A DNA stretch of 64,000 nt from Thermomonospora catenispora (GCF_006363815.1 NZ_RRYT01000007.1:62001-126000), one strand, 5' to 3'. Positions 1 through 9,267 are shown, numbered from the stretch's first letter. The notes: generated by a model from the letters alone, not told the origin. A program made the numbers and translations.

Positions 1-1534
1 CCGGGTCAACCCCGGCGACCGGGTGGGCCTGGTGGGCCGCAACGGCGCCGGGAAGACCACCTTGACCAAGGTGCTGGCCGGCGAGGCGCTGCCCGCCGGC
101 GGCACGGTGACCCGCAGGGGCTTGATCGGCTATCTGCCGCAAGACCCTCGCGAGGTGGACCTGACGGAGTCGGCGCGCGATCGCATCCTGTCCGCCCGCG
201 GACTGGACGAGGTGCTGCGCGGGCTGCGCGCCGCCGAGGAGGCCATGGCCGCCGCCTCCGGTGCCGAGCGGGACCGGGCGGTGCGCCGCTACGGACGGCT
301 GGAGGAGCGGCTGCACGTGCTCGGCGGGTACGCCGCCGAGGCCGAGGCCGCCTCCATCGCCTCCAGCCTGGGACTGCCGGACCGGGTGCTGGGGCAGCCG
401 CTGGGCGCGCTGTCGGGCGGGCAGCGCCGGCGGGTGGAGCTGGCCCGGATCCTGTTCTCCGGGGCGGAGACGCTGCTGCTGGACGAGCCCACCAATCACC
501 TGGACGCCGACTCCATCGTGTGGCTGCGCGAGTTCCTGCGCTCGCACTCCGGCGGGCTGGTGGTGATCAGCCACGACGTCGGCCTGTTGGACGCGGTGGT
601 CAATCGGGTGTTCCACCTGGACGCCAACCGGTGTGTGATCGATATTTACAACGTCGGTTGGCAGGCATACCTGAAACAGCGGGAGACCGACGAGCGGCGC
701 CGCAAGCGTGAACGGGCCAACGCGCAGCGGCAGGCGGCGGCGCTGATGGCTCAGGCCGACAAGATGCGCGCCAAGGCCACCAAGGCGAAGGCGGCGCAGC
801 AAATGGACCGTCGTGCACGGCGGCTGCTCGCCGGAGTGGAAGAGGAGCGGAAGGCGGACCGGGTCGCGAAAATCCGTTTTCCGGATCCTGCACCCTGTGG
901 GCGAACACCGCTCATCGCCGAAGGTTTGTCGAAAACCTACGGATCCTTGGAGATTTTCACCGATGTGAGTCTGGCCATCGACCGCGGCAGCAGGGTGGTC
1001 GTTCTCGGCCTGAACGGCGCGGGGAAAACCACGTTGCTGCGGCTGCTGGCCGGGCTGGACAAGCCCGATACCGGGCGAGTGGTGGCCGGACACGGGCTGC
1101 GGTTGGGCTACTACGCCCAGGAGCACGAGACGCTGGACGCCGAGCGCACCGTGCTGGAGAACATGCGCTCGGCGGCGCCCGACCTGCCCGAGACCGAGAT
1201 GCGCAAGATCTTGGGTTCGTTCCTGTTCACCGGGGATGATGTGGATAAGCCCGCCGGAGTGCTCTCCGGGGGAGAGAAGACCCGATTGGCGTTGGCGACG
1301 CTGGTGGTCTCCAGTGCCAACGTGCTGCTGCTGGACGAGCCGACCAACAACCTCGATCCGGCCAGCCGGCAGGAGATCCTGGCGGCGCTGCGCACCTTCC
1401 GCGGCGCCATCGTGCTGGTGACCCACGACGAGGGCGCGGTGGAGGCGCTCGCCCCGGAAAGAGTGATTTTGCTGCCCGATGGTGTCGAGGACATCTGGAG
1501 TGACGAGTTTGCCGATCTGGTGGCACTTGCGTGA
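1..1534 (+). CDS. ABC-F family ATPase, 5' end cut off by the window
   Basis: The frame is open from the first base, so the true start lies upstream; a GTG at 23 is internal because Walker A follows at once. It has two ABC domains and no membrane segments. The first has GRNGAGKTT, LSGGQ and LLLDEPTNHLD; the second has GLNGAGKTT, LSGGEK and LLLDEPTNNLD. A Lys/Arg/Ala-rich linker at about nt 690-830 looks like the coiled-coil arm of ABC-F proteins, which act on ribosomes rather than in transport. The next genes are a small HTH protein and an enoyl-CoA hydratase; from memory the same trio occurs in mycobacteria (Rv1473, Rv1473A, echA12). Whether it gives antibiotic resistance or has a housekeeping translation role cannot be told from sequence. 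Confidence 0.93.
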   Translation, partial: RVNPGDRVGLVGRNGAGKTTLTKVLAGEALPAGGTVTRRGLIGYLPQDPREVDLTESARDRILSARGLDEVLRGLRAAEEAMAAASGAERDRAVRRYGRLEERLHVLGGYAAEAEAASIASSLGLPDRVLGQPLGALSGGQRRRVELARILFSGAETLLLDEPTNHLDADSIVWLREFLRSHSGGLVVISHDVGLLDAVVNRVFHLDANRCVIDIYNVGWQAYLKQRETDERRRKRERANAQRQAAALMAQADKMRAKATKAKAAQQMDRRARRLLAGVEEERKADRVAKIRFPDPAPCGRTPLIAEGLSKTYGSLEIFTDVSLAIDRGSRVVVLGLNGAGKTTLLRLLAGLDKPDTGRVVAGHGLRLGYYAQEHETLDAERTVLENMRSAAPDLPETEMRKILGSFLFTGDDVDKPAGVLSGGEKTRLALATLVVSSANVLLLDEPTNNLDPASRQEILAALRTFRGAIVLVTHDEGAVEALAPERVILLPDGVEDIWSDEFADLVALA

Positions 1535-1649
1535 CCGGCACGGCAAACAGACAGATCTTTTCTGGCGTAGTGGGTAGCCGATCGGGCGGGAATGACTGAT
1601 CATGGCGGGGGATAACGCAGCGGTCACCACATCACTACGGGAGGTACTC

Positions 1650-1862
1650 GTGGCCGAGACCCTCAAGAAGGGCACCCGCGTGACCGGTGCCGAGCGCGAC
1701 AAGCTGGCAGCCGAACTGAAGAAGAGGTACGACTCCGGCGAGAGCATCCGTGCCTTGGCCGCCGCCACCGGCCGCTCTTATGGGTTCATTCACCGGATTC
1801 TCACCGAATCCGGGGTCAACCTGCGCGGGCGCGGCGGCGCGACTCGCGGTAAGAAGTCCTGA
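1650..1862 (+). CDS. Small helix-turn-helix protein (70 aa)
   Basis: A short basic protein with a helix-turn-helix core (ESIRALAAATGRSYGFIHRI) and a Gly/Arg/Lys-rich tail. I chose the GTG at 1650 because a GGGAGGT ribosome site ends 4 nt before it; an ATG at 1602 would add 16 residues without a comparable site. Homologues are annotated as putative transcriptional regulators and often sit next to the ABC-F gene, as here (115 nt apart). Its target is unknown. The gene is small but has strong actinobacterial codon bias. Confidence 0.85.
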   Translation: MAETLKKGTRVTGAERDKLAAELKKRYDSGESIRALAAATGRSYGFIHRILTESGVNLRGRGGATRGKKS

Positions 1863-2044
1863 CCGCCGGGGCGGGAGGCCGCCCCGGGAACGGTGCGCCG
1901 GCGCCGGTCGTCCGGCCGCACCGCCTCGGTGCGAGCGTGCGCCTGGACCGCCGCCGCACCGTGACCGAGTAAGGTTCGGTCGCGGCGGCGGTCGGGCGGG
2001 CGCCCGGCCCGCGCAGGCCGCCACGACGGAAAGGAGACGTCCTG

Positions 2045-2830
2045 GTGGACGCGAGGGCAGAGCAGGACGGGTCGCCGGTGCCCGCCGAGACGCTGGCGGA
2101 GGCCGGGCTGCGGCTGGACGTCGCGGGCCCGGTGGCGACGATCACGCTGGACCGGCCGGACAAGCGCAACGCGATGACGTTCGCGATGTGGCGCACCCTG
2201 GCCCGGATCGGGGAGACGCTGCCCGGCTCGGTGCGGGTGGTCGTCGTGCGCGGCGCCGGCAAGGCCTTCTCCGCGGGCATCGACCTGGGAATGTTCAACC
2301 AGGGGCCGTCCGGGGAGGACCCCCAGGAGGCCGACCGCTTCATCGCCGAGCTGCAGGCCGGCTACCTGTGGCTGCGCCGCCCGGAGATCGTCTCGATCGC
2401 CGCGGTGCACGGCTACGCCATCGGCGGCGGCTTCCAGCTCGCGCTGGCCTGCGACCTGCGGGTGATGACCGACGACGCCTGGTACTGCATGAAGGAGCCG
2501 ACGCTGGGCCTGGTGCCCGACCTGACCGGCACCAAGCCGCTGGTGGACATCGTCGGGCCCAACCGGGCGATGGACATCTGCCTGACCGCTCGCAAGGTCC
2601 CGGCCGCCGAGGCCGAACGGCTCGGCCTGGCCGAGCGGGTGGTCCCCGCCGCCGAGCTCGACACGGCGGTGGACGAGCTGGTGTCGGCCCTGCTGGCGGT
2701 GAACGCCGAGGCCGCGGTCGCCACCAAACGGCTGCTCCGTCAGGCCCCCTCCAACACCCTCGAGGAGCAGTGCGCCGCCGAACGCCGCGAGCAGCTGGCC
2801 CGACTGCGGGCGCTCTCGGCCTCCTCGTGA
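2045..2830 (+). CDS. Enoyl-CoA hydratase/isomerase family protein
   Basis: Crotonase-fold enzyme of 261 aa, the usual length, expected to hydrate trans-2-enoyl-CoA in fatty-acid breakdown. It shows ITLDRPDKRNAM near the N terminus, the oxyanion-hole segment SAGIDLGMF (about residues 77-85), GYAIGGGFQLALACD (about 123-137) and KEPTLGLVPD, which carries the C-terminal catalytic Glu. The GTG start has AAGGAGA about 7 nt upstream. It follows the ABC-F and HTH genes, an arrangement also seen around mycobacterial echA12. Exact substrate unknown; isomerase activity is possible. Confidence 0.9.
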   Translation: MDARAEQDGSPVPAETLAEAGLRLDVAGPVATITLDRPDKRNAMTFAMWRTLARIGETLPGSVRVVVVRGAGKAFSAGIDLGMFNQGPSGEDPQEADRFIAELQAGYLWLRRPEIVSIAAVHGYAIGGGFQLALACDLRVMTDDAWYCMKEPTLGLVPDLTGTKPLVDIVGPNRAMDICLTARKVPAAEAERLGLAERVVPAAELDTAVDELVSALLAVNAEAAVATKRLLRQAPSNTLEEQCAAERREQLARLRALSASS

Positions 2831-2895
2831 GGCCCTCGACGGGAGGGCCCCGCACGGTCTTCGCCGGAATCGGGACGGCGAAGGGGATCTTCGCC
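2831..2895 (+). terminator. Two tandem hairpins after the enoyl-CoA hydratase
   Basis: GGCCCTC/GAGGGCC (2831-2837 with 2843-2849) has a 5-nt loop directly after the stop codon. GGCGAAG/CTTCGCC (2877-2883 with 2889-2895) also has a 5-nt loop. Neither has a T-run, which is common for actinobacterial terminators. Confidence 0.5.
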
Positions 2896-2979
2896 CATAG
2901 CTGATCCGGGAAGCAGGCCGGTGCTCGGTACGTTGAGGCCGGGTGCCGGCTGATTACTTGATCACGCGGGAGGGCGTCG

Positions 2980-4914
2980 ATGGGGATGCCGGGAATGCCG
3001 GGCAACGGCTGGCAGGTGATGGCCTCATACCGCCGCGACCGGTCGGTCACCAACGCCAAGCTCAAGCCCGGGACCGTCCGCCGGATCGCCGGATACGCCC
3101 GTCCCTACGTCCGCGAGCTGGTGCTGTTCCTGCTGCTGAACGCCTTGGCGGCGGCGATCGTGGTGGCCGGGCCGCTGCTGCTCAAGGCGATCATCGATCA
3201 CGGCGTGCTCCCGCGCCGCTCGGACGTGGTGATCTGGCTGGCGCTGGCGGTCGCCGGCCTGGCGCTGGTGGAGGCCATGCTCTCGCTGGCGCAGCGCTGG
3301 TATTCGGCGCGGATCGGCGAGGGGCTGATCTACGACCTGCGCACCCAGGTGTTCGACCACGTGCAGCGGATGCCGGTGGCGTTCTTCATGCGCGCCCAGA
3401 CCGGCTCGCTGACCAGCCGGCTCAACACCGACGTGATCGGCGCCCAGCGCGCGCTGACCACCACCCTGCAGTCGGTGGTCTCCAACGTGATCAGCCTGGC
3501 GCTGGTGCTCGGCGCGATGTTCTGGCTGTCCTGGCAGGTCACCGTGATCGCGCTGGTGCTGCTGCCGATCTTCATCGTGCCGGCCAAATGGGTGGGCAGG
3601 CGGCTGCAGCGCATCAGCCGTGAGCAGATGCAGCTGGACGCCGAGATGAGCTCGCTGATGACCGAGCGGTTCAACGTGGCCGGCGCCATGCTGGCCAAGC
3701 TGTACGGCCGCCCGGAGGACGAGTCGCGGATGTTCGCCGAACGGGCCGGACGGGTCCGTGACATCGGCGTGGTCTCGGCGATGTACGGACGGGTGTTCTT
3801 CGTCGCCCTCACCCTCGTCGCCGCGCTGGCGACCGCGATGGTGTACGGCGTCGGCGGCGTGCTGGTGGTGGGGGGCGGCTTCCAGCTCGGCACCCTGGTC
3901 GCGCTGGCCGCCCTGCTCACCCGCATGTACGGTCCGCTGACCGCGCTGTCCAACGTCCAGGTGGACGTGATGACCGCGCTGGTGAGCTTCGACCGGGTCT
4001 TCGAGGTGCTGGACCTGGAGCCGATGATCGCCGAACGGCCCGACGCCGTTCCGCTGCGCCGGGCCGACGACCGCCGGGCCCCCGCCGTCGAGTTCGACCG
4101 CGTCGGGTTCCGCTACCCCTCCGCCGAAGAGGTCTCGCTGGCCTCGCTGGAGTCGATCGCGCGGACCGACACGGCGCCGGGCCGGCAGGTGCTGCGCGAT
4201 GTGACGTTCACCGCCCGGCCGGGCGAGCTGGTGGCGCTGGTCGGGCCCTCGGGGGCGGGCAAGACCACCATCACCCACCTGGTGGCCCGGCTGTACGACG
4301 TCACCGAGGGGGCGGTGCGGCTCGACGGGCAGGACGTGCGGGACGTCACCCTGCAGTCGCTGCGCGACACCGTCGGCGTGGTCCCCCAGGACCCCCATCT
4401 GTTCCACGACTCGATCCGGGAGAACATGCGCTACGCCCGCCCGGACGCCACCGACGAGGAGATCGTCGAGGCGCTGCGCAGCGCGCAGATCTGGGACCTG
4501 GTGGAGGCCATGCCCGACGGGCTGGACACCGTGGTGGGGGAGCGGGGCTACCGCCTGTCCGGCGGGGAGAAGCAGCGGCTGGCCATTGCCCGGCTGCTGC
4601 TCAAGGCCCCCTCGGTGGTGGTCCTGGACGAGGCCACCGCGCATCTGGACTCCGAGTCCGAGGCCGCCGTGCAGCGCGCGCTGCGGACCGCCCTGGCCGG
4701 GAGGACCTCACTGGTGATCGCGCACCGGCTGTCGACGATCCGGGAGGCCGACCAGATCCTGGTGGTCGACGACGGGCGGATCGTCGAGCGCGGCCGGCAC
4801 GAGGAGCTGCTGCTGGCCGGCGGGCTGTACGCGGACCTGTACCGCACCCAGTTCGCCCGGCAGGAGTCCGGGTCCGACGACGGCCGGCGGCCCGCCCCGC
4901 TGGCCGCCGAATGA
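2980..4914 (+). CDS. ABC exporter, fused membrane and ATPase domains
   Basis: A 644-aa half-transporter that would work as a dimer. An N-terminal six-helix ABC exporter membrane domain (about residues 35-340) is followed by an ATPase domain with GPSGAGKTT (about 422), LSGGEKQR (about 526) and VVVLDEATAHLD (about 546), plus the switch His in VIAHRLSTI. A GGGAGGG site precedes the ATG at 2980. The substrate could be a lipid, peptide or drug. It appears to be transcribed alone, between a terminator and a gene-poor 200-nt stretch. The intact motifs imply a working transporter. Confidence 0.93.
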   Translation: MGMPGMPGNGWQVMASYRRDRSVTNAKLKPGTVRRIAGYARPYVRELVLFLLLNALAAAIVVAGPLLLKAIIDHGVLPRRSDVVIWLALAVAGLALVEAMLSLAQRWYSARIGEGLIYDLRTQVFDHVQRMPVAFFMRAQTGSLTSRLNTDVIGAQRALTTTLQSVVSNVISLALVLGAMFWLSWQVTVIALVLLPIFIVPAKWVGRRLQRISREQMQLDAEMSSLMTERFNVAGAMLAKLYGRPEDESRMFAERAGRVRDIGVVSAMYGRVFFVALTLVAALATAMVYGVGGVLVVGGGFQLGTLVALAALLTRMYGPLTALSNVQVDVMTALVSFDRVFEVLDLEPMIAERPDAVPLRRADDRRAPAVEFDRVGFRYPSAEEVSLASLESIARTDTAPGRQVLRDVTFTARPGELVALVGPSGAGKTTITHLVARLYDVTEGAVRLDGQDVRDVTLQSLRDTVGVVPQDPHLFHDSIRENMRYARPDATDEEIVEALRSAQIWDLVEAMPDGLDTVVGERGYRLSGGEKQRLAIARLLLKAPSVVVLDEATAHLDSESEAAVQRALRTALAGRTSLVIAHRLSTIREADQILVVDDGRIVERGRHEELLLAGGLYADLYRTQFARQESGSDDGRRPAPLAAE

Positions 4915-5125
4915 CCGGATCATTGCCGACCGTTGCCGCCGGCCGGGCGAGGGGAACGGGCCCGACGGGGTACCGCACCGCAGTGACCGTCGTGACCGGC
5001 GGGACGTCGGGGGCCGAGGTTAGCCCGGCCGAGAGACGTTCGCAAACCTCCCGTCATCGGACGACGTCATGGTCGAGACTCATCCAGCGTCAGGACGCGA
5101 TCACTGCGATGTGGAGGTGAACGGA

Positions 5126-5299
5126 ATGCGTCCGGCCACCCTTCCGGCCGCCCGCTTCAGACTCAGAGTCGGCAACCCGCTGCGCAGCGGGGCGGGGCGG
5201 TACGCCATCCTGTTCCTCGGCCTGGGAGCCGCCGGCATGGTGATCGGCTGGGTCGCCCCCCACGTCCCGGGCCTCGACCGGTTCATCCGGCGACACTGA
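5126..5299 (+). CDS. Small single-pass membrane protein (57 aa)
   Basis: A short ORF with a strong GGAGGTGA ribosome site 5 nt before the ATG at 5126. The N-terminal half is basic; residues about 25-45 form one hydrophobic helix, and the protein ends in a short basic tail (FIRRH). I recognise no family. Its last 17 nt overlap the 3' end of the converging sulfotransferase gene. The ribosome site and coding bias favour a real gene; function unknown. Confidence 0.6.
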   Translation: MRPATLPAARFRLRVGNPLRSGAGRYAILFLGLGAAGMVIGWVAPHVPGLDRFIRRH

Positions 5300-6227
5300 G
5301 GGTGTAGCCCAGGCGGCGCAGCTCCCGGCCCGCGACCCGCTCCACCTGCACGAGCTGCCGGGGGGTCAGCCGGTCGCGCCAGGCCCCCACGGCGCCGGGA
5401 CCGCGGTCGGCGATCCGCACCAGCTCCGCCTTGGGCAACGGGGTGATCTGCGCGCCCAGATACTCCGACACCCGCTCGGTGACCTCCTCCGGACGCGTCA
5501 CCAGGTCCTCGTACCGGACCGTGTAGAGCTGATCCTCAGGGGTCTGGGCGCGCAGCCGCGCCGACAGGCGCACCGAGCCGCGCCACCGCAGCGCGCACTT
5601 GACCGCCGGGGCGGCCTTCGGCCACCGGTCCCGATCGATGGGCTCCTCCACCCCCAGGAACGGGTTGGGGAACACCTCGTCCAGGTTGGCCACCCCGGGC
5701 TTGAACCAGGCCAGGCAGCGCTCGTCGTTCAGCATGTCGGCCACCACGTCCCGGCCGTCCCTGATCACCTGCAGCAGCTGGGCGTCGGGGAACGCGTCCA
5801 GCAGCACGTCGGCGCTGTAGAGCAGGTCGGGGGCGGCGTCGGCGTACCGGTACACCCCGCGGGGCCGCTCGCAGGTCTGCGGGGCGGTCCGGGCGGCGGG
5901 GGAGTCGGCGGGCGGCAGCCCCGCCGCGGCGCGGCACTCCGGCGGGCACTGCGCGCACCCTTGCGGAGTGAGCTGCCATGTCGTGGCGTAGGCGTCGCGC
6001 AGCACCCGGGCCGCGCCCCGGCCCCGCTCGCCGGCGATGGCCGGGCGGCGGGCGAAGGCGTAGGTGACCCGGAGCAGCTCGGGACGGCCGTGCGTCAGGT
6101 GGAAGCCCGGCGACCTCTTCACGGCGCGGGCCAGCAGCTCGGTCCCCGAGTGCGGGGCGCCCAGGATGAACACCGGCCGGCGGACCTTGGTGCCGTTGAT
6201 CACCAGGATGTGCGGGGTGGGCCTCAT
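5283..6227 (-). CDS. Sulfotransferase family protein
   Basis: A 314-aa protein with a PAPS-binding P-loop near the N terminus (FILGAPHSGTELLARAV, residues 20-36) and LQVIRDGRDVVADML, which resembles the 3'-phosphate-binding motif. It should transfer sulfate from PAPS to an unidentified acceptor. GGAGGT lies 5 nt before the ATG. A cysteine cluster (C91, C94, C98, C119) lies between the two motifs; it could bind metal or form disulfides, but I cannot assign it. Its neighbours give no pathway clue. Confidence 0.82.
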   Translation of the reverse strand: MRPTPHILVINGTKVRRPVFILGAPHSGTELLARAVKRSPGFHLTHGRPELLRVTYAFARRPAIAGERGRGAARVLRDAYATTWQLTPQGCAQCPPECRAAAGLPPADSPAARTAPQTCERPRGVYRYADAAPDLLYSADVLLDAFPDAQLLQVIRDGRDVVADMLNDERCLAWFKPGVANLDEVFPNPFLGVEEPIDRDRWPKAAPAVKCALRWRGSVRLSARLRAQTPEDQLYTVRYEDLVTRPEEVTERVSEYLGAQITPLPKAELVRIADRGPGAVGAWRDRLTPRQLVQVERVAGRELRRLGYTLSVAG

Positions 6228-6364
6228 AGCGACCTCCAGTCTCCCACTCGTGGCCGGGTTCCGCGGCCTGCGCCGCGTCGTGACGTGGACTTATTACCGA
6301 CCGTGACGAGGTCGGGCGGGTGAGACGAGCCGGACGCACCACCGCAGGTCCGGCGCCCGGACCT

Positions 6365-6370
6365 TAATCT
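6365..6370 (+). promoter_or_regulatory. -10 box of a leaderless sirtuin transcript
   Basis: TAATCT ends 6 nt before the ATG at 6377 and no ribosome site lies between, so transcription probably starts at the start codon. No clear -35 element is visible. Confidence 0.5.
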
Positions 6371-6376
6371 TGGGGC

Positions 6377-7156
6377 ATGGACCTGCCCGACTCCCTCGCC
6401 GCATGGCTGCCGCAGGCCCGTTCGATCACCGTGCTGACCGGCGCGGGCATCAGCACCGACAGCAGCATCCCCGACTTCCGCGGGCCGCAGGGCGTGTGGA
6501 CCAAGGATCCGGCCGCCGCCGCGCTGTCCTCCATCGACGCCTACCTGTCCGACCCCGCGGTGCGGCGCCGCTCCTGGCAGGCCCGACTGAACCACCCCGG
6601 GCTGACCGCCCGCCCCAACGCCGGCCACGCCGCCCTGGTGGAGCTGGAGCGCACCGGCCGGCTGCGCGCCGTCGTCACCCAGAACATCGACGGGCTGCAC
6701 CAGGCCGCCGGGTCGAGCCCGGACCTGGTGATCGAGATCCACGGCACCATGCACGAGGCCGAGTGCCTGGCCTGTGGGGCGCGCACCCCGATGCGCCGGG
6801 TGCTGCGCCGGGTGGAGCAGGGCGAGGAGGATCCGCTCTGCCTGGAGTGCGGCGGCATCCAGAAGTCGGCGACGATCTCGTTCGGGCAGGCGCTCAAGCC
6901 GGACGTGCTGGAGGCCGCGGTGCGGGCGGCGCGCGAGTGCGACCTGTTCCTGGCGGTGGGCACCTCGCTGACCGTGCACCCGGCCGCCGGGCTGTGCCCG
7001 GAGGCGGTCGAGCACGGGGCCCGGCTGGTGATCGTCAATGCCGAGCCCACCCCCTATGACCCCCTCGCCGACGCGGTGGTGCGCGAACCGATCTCCGACT
7101 CGCTGCCCCGACTGGTGCGGGCCATCGCGGGCGCGCCGATCGACGGCGCTTCGTGA
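6377..7156 (+). CDS. NAD-dependent protein deacylase, sirtuin family
   Basis: A 259-aa Sir2 protein that removes acyl groups from lysines using NAD. It has the NAD-binding GAGIST (residues 22-27) and IPDFRG, then QNIDGLH, the catalytic His122 in EIHGTMHE, and a zinc ribbon of four cysteines (C130, C133, C155, C158). The ATG at 6377 follows a -10 box by 6 nt, suggesting leaderless expression. It is transcribed alone or with the next gene 68 nt downstream. All key residues are present. Whether it prefers acetyl or longer acyl groups cannot be read with confidence. Confidence 0.93.
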   Translation: MDLPDSLAAWLPQARSITVLTGAGISTDSSIPDFRGPQGVWTKDPAAAALSSIDAYLSDPAVRRRSWQARLNHPGLTARPNAGHAALVELERTGRLRAVVTQNIDGLHQAAGSSPDLVIEIHGTMHEAECLACGARTPMRRVLRRVEQGEEDPLCLECGGIQKSATISFGQALKPDVLEAAVRAARECDLFLAVGTSLTVHPAAGLCPEAVEHGARLVIVNAEPTPYDPLADAVVREPISDSLPRLVRAIAGAPIDGAS

Positions 7157-7224
7157 TCGGCGGGACTTTCCTTCGTGACCTTCGCCTGCCAAGCTCTATC
7201 CGTTGCGGAGCAAGGAGGGGTGGG

Positions 7225-8091
7225 ATGCACGGGGGCGCTCTGAACGAGGCGGACGGCACCTTGGACTCGCTCGTCGTCCTCGTGGCGGAGAGCCTCGGGT
7301 ACGCCTGCCGGAGAATGCCGGGCGACATCATGCTGCTGGAGGGGGCCAGCCGGCTGCACGTCAGCATGCGCAACCTGCGTCAGCTGGCCCGGCAGGTGCC
7401 GCGTGACGACTGGCCCGCACTGGTGTCGGACCACATCTCCACGATCGTCACCGCGATCGAGGAGCCGCTGGACCTGTCGAACTTCGAGCTGGCGCAGCAT
7501 CTGCTGCGGACCCGCATCTACCCGGCGGAGGCCGACAACGGGATGCTGGCGTCCCGGCCGTTCGCGCCCGGGCTGATCGAGGCGGTGGTGGTGGACACCC
7601 CCACCACGGTCCGCACGGTCACCGTCGACGAGATGAACGGCTGGCCGGTGTCCGGGGACGCGCTGTTCATGCTGGGCCGGGCCAACGTGCGCGCCGACGG
7701 CCCGCTGCAGGTCGAGGACTCGACGCTCGGCGGGGCGCCGGTGGCTGCGCTGCACGGCTGGAGCTTCTACGCCGCCACTCATCTGGCCTGGCTGGAGGAG
7801 TACCTGGACATCGGCCCCTGCGGGGCGCTGGTGATCGCACCGAACCGCAGCCTGATCATGGCCCACCCGATCCGGCCGCGCGCCGGCTACCGGATGGTGC
7901 TGGCGGCGGCGCACGAGCTGCAGGTGCAGGCGCATCAGGCGTACGAGCAGGGGCCGGGGTCGCTCAGCCCGCACCTGTTCTGGCGGCGCGGCGGAGAGAT
8001 GATCCTGCTGGAGACCCGGTACGAGGACGGGGCGCTGAGGCTGCCGCGCGACTTCGTGGACGCGTTGAGCACCCTGGCCGCCGAGTCCTGA
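7225..8091 (+). CDS. Conserved hypothetical protein (288 aa)
   Basis: A soluble protein without signal peptide or membrane helix. I chose the ATG at 7225 because GGAGGGG lies just upstream; an earlier in-frame start at 7153 would overlap the sirtuin stop. The middle and C-terminal parts (FMLGRANVRADGP; a region rich in GALVIAPNRSLIMAHPI) loosely resemble proteins of the YtpQ/DUF1444 type, but I cannot make a firm match. It precedes glycerate kinase by 13 nt, so the two are probably cotranscribed. Function unknown. Confidence 0.75.
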   Translation: MHGGALNEADGTLDSLVVLVAESLGYACRRMPGDIMLLEGASRLHVSMRNLRQLARQVPRDDWPALVSDHISTIVTAIEEPLDLSNFELAQHLLRTRIYPAEADNGMLASRPFAPGLIEAVVVDTPTTVRTVTVDEMNGWPVSGDALFMLGRANVRADGPLQVEDSTLGGAPVAALHGWSFYAATHLAWLEEYLDIGPCGALVIAPNRSLIMAHPIRPRAGYRMVLAAAHELQVQAHQAYEQGPGSLSPHLFWRRGGEMILLETRYEDGALRLPRDFVDALSTLAAES

Positions 8092-8104
8092 GGGGCCCGC
8101 CGGG

Positions 8105-9232
8105 ATGCGCGTGGTGCTCGCCCCCGACTCGTTCAAGGGCAGCCTGGACGCCGCCGCGGTGTGCGCGGCCCTCGAGGAGGGGGTGCGTCGGGCGGTGCCC
8201 GACGCCGAGGTGGTGCGGGTGCCGATGGCCGACGGCGGCGAGGGCACCGTGGACTGCTTCCTCGGCGCGCTCGGCGGCACCGAGGCGTGGCTGGAGTGCA
8301 CCGACCCGCTGGGCCGCCCGGTCCGCGCCCGCTACGGGCTGTCGGGCGACGGCCGGTCGGCGGTGGTGGAGCTGGCCGCCGCCTCCGGGCTGCCGCTGGT
8401 CGCCGAGGACGAACGCGACCCGTTGCGCGCCGACACCGCCGGCACCGGGGCCCTGATCGCCGACGCGGTGCGGCGGGGGGCCGAGGAGGTGCTGGTGTGC
8501 CTGGGCGGCAGCGCCACCAGCGACGGCGGCGCCGGCCTGCTGCGCGCGCTGGGCGTCCGGTTCATCGGCGCCGACGGTGCGGAGCTGCCGCCCGGGGGAG
8601 GGGCGCTGGCGCGGCTGGCCGACATCGACGACTCCGGCGTGCCCGAGCCGATCCGCCGGACGCGGCTGCGGGTCGCCTGCGACGTCACCAACCCGATGGT
8701 CGGGCCGGACGGTGCGGCGGCGGTGTTCGGGCCGCAGAAGGGCGCCACGCCCGAGCAGGTGCGGGAGCTGGACGCGGCGCTGACCCGGCTCGCCGACGTG
8801 ATCGCCGCCCGGTTCGGCGTCCGGGTGCACGATCTGCCGGGCGCCGGGGCCGCGGGCGGGGCCTGCGGCGGGCTGGTCGGGGTGCTCGGAGCCGAGACCG
8901 CCCCCGGCGGGGAGCTGGTCGCCGACCTGGTGGGGCTGGACGCCGCGGTGGCCGGGGCGGACCTGGTGATCACCGGGGAGGGGAGGCTGGACGCCCAGAG
9001 CGCCGCCGGGAAGGTGGTGTCGGTGGTCGCCGGACGGGCCGCCCGCGCCGGGGTGCCGGTGGTGGCGCTGGCCGGAACGGTGGCCGGCCCGCTGGCCGGG
9101 CTGCACGCCCGAGGGCTGACGGCGGCGTTCAGCATCGCCGACGGGCCGCGCGGCACCGCGGAGATGATCGCGGACGCGGGCCGGCTGCTGGCCGACGCCG
9201 CCGAGCAGGCGGTGCGGCTGCGGCTGGGCTGA
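8105..9232 (+). CDS. Glycerate kinase
   Basis: A 375-aa glycerate 2-kinase of the GarK/GlxK family, which phosphorylates glycerate with ATP in glyoxylate, serine or sugar-acid use. Family signatures include the N-terminal LAPDSFKGSL, PMADGGEGT, GLGGSATSDGGAG-type glycine-rich segment, CDVTNPM, FGPQKGA and the C-terminal ITGEGRLDAQS. Length is typical. It starts 13 nt after the upstream hypothetical gene and is followed by a hairpin, so those two genes may form one unit. Confidence 0.93.
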   Translation: MRVVLAPDSFKGSLDAAAVCAALEEGVRRAVPDAEVVRVPMADGGEGTVDCFLGALGGTEAWLECTDPLGRPVRARYGLSGDGRSAVVELAAASGLPLVAEDERDPLRADTAGTGALIADAVRRGAEEVLVCLGGSATSDGGAGLLRALGVRFIGADGAELPPGGGALARLADIDDSGVPEPIRRTRLRVACDVTNPMVGPDGAAAVFGPQKGATPEQVRELDAALTRLADVIAARFGVRVHDLPGAGAAGGACGGLVGVLGAETAPGGELVADLVGLDAAVAGADLVITGEGRLDAQSAAGKVVSVVAGRAARAGVPVVALAGTVAGPLAGLHARGLTAAFSIADGPRGTAEMIADAGRLLADAAEQAVRLRLG

Positions 9233-9236
9233 ACGC

Positions 9237-9267
9237 CGGGCGCGGGCCTCGGCCTCGACCGCGCCCG
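9237..9267 (+). terminator. Hairpin after glycerate kinase
   Basis: A perfect 9-bp GC-rich stem (9237-9245 with 9259-9267) with a 13-nt loop lies 4 nt after the stop codon. There is no T-tract. Confidence 0.5.

Noticed and set aside
1863-2044. Possible small gene between the HTH protein and enoyl-CoA hydratase
   Set aside because: Only Arg/Pro-rich shadow frames without ribosome sites; it more likely holds the hydratase leader.
5297-5340. In-frame TGA of the 57-aa membrane protein as a selenocysteine codon
   Set aside because: The reading frame after TGA meets another stop soon (TAG within four codons), and no SECIS-like hairpin directly follows.
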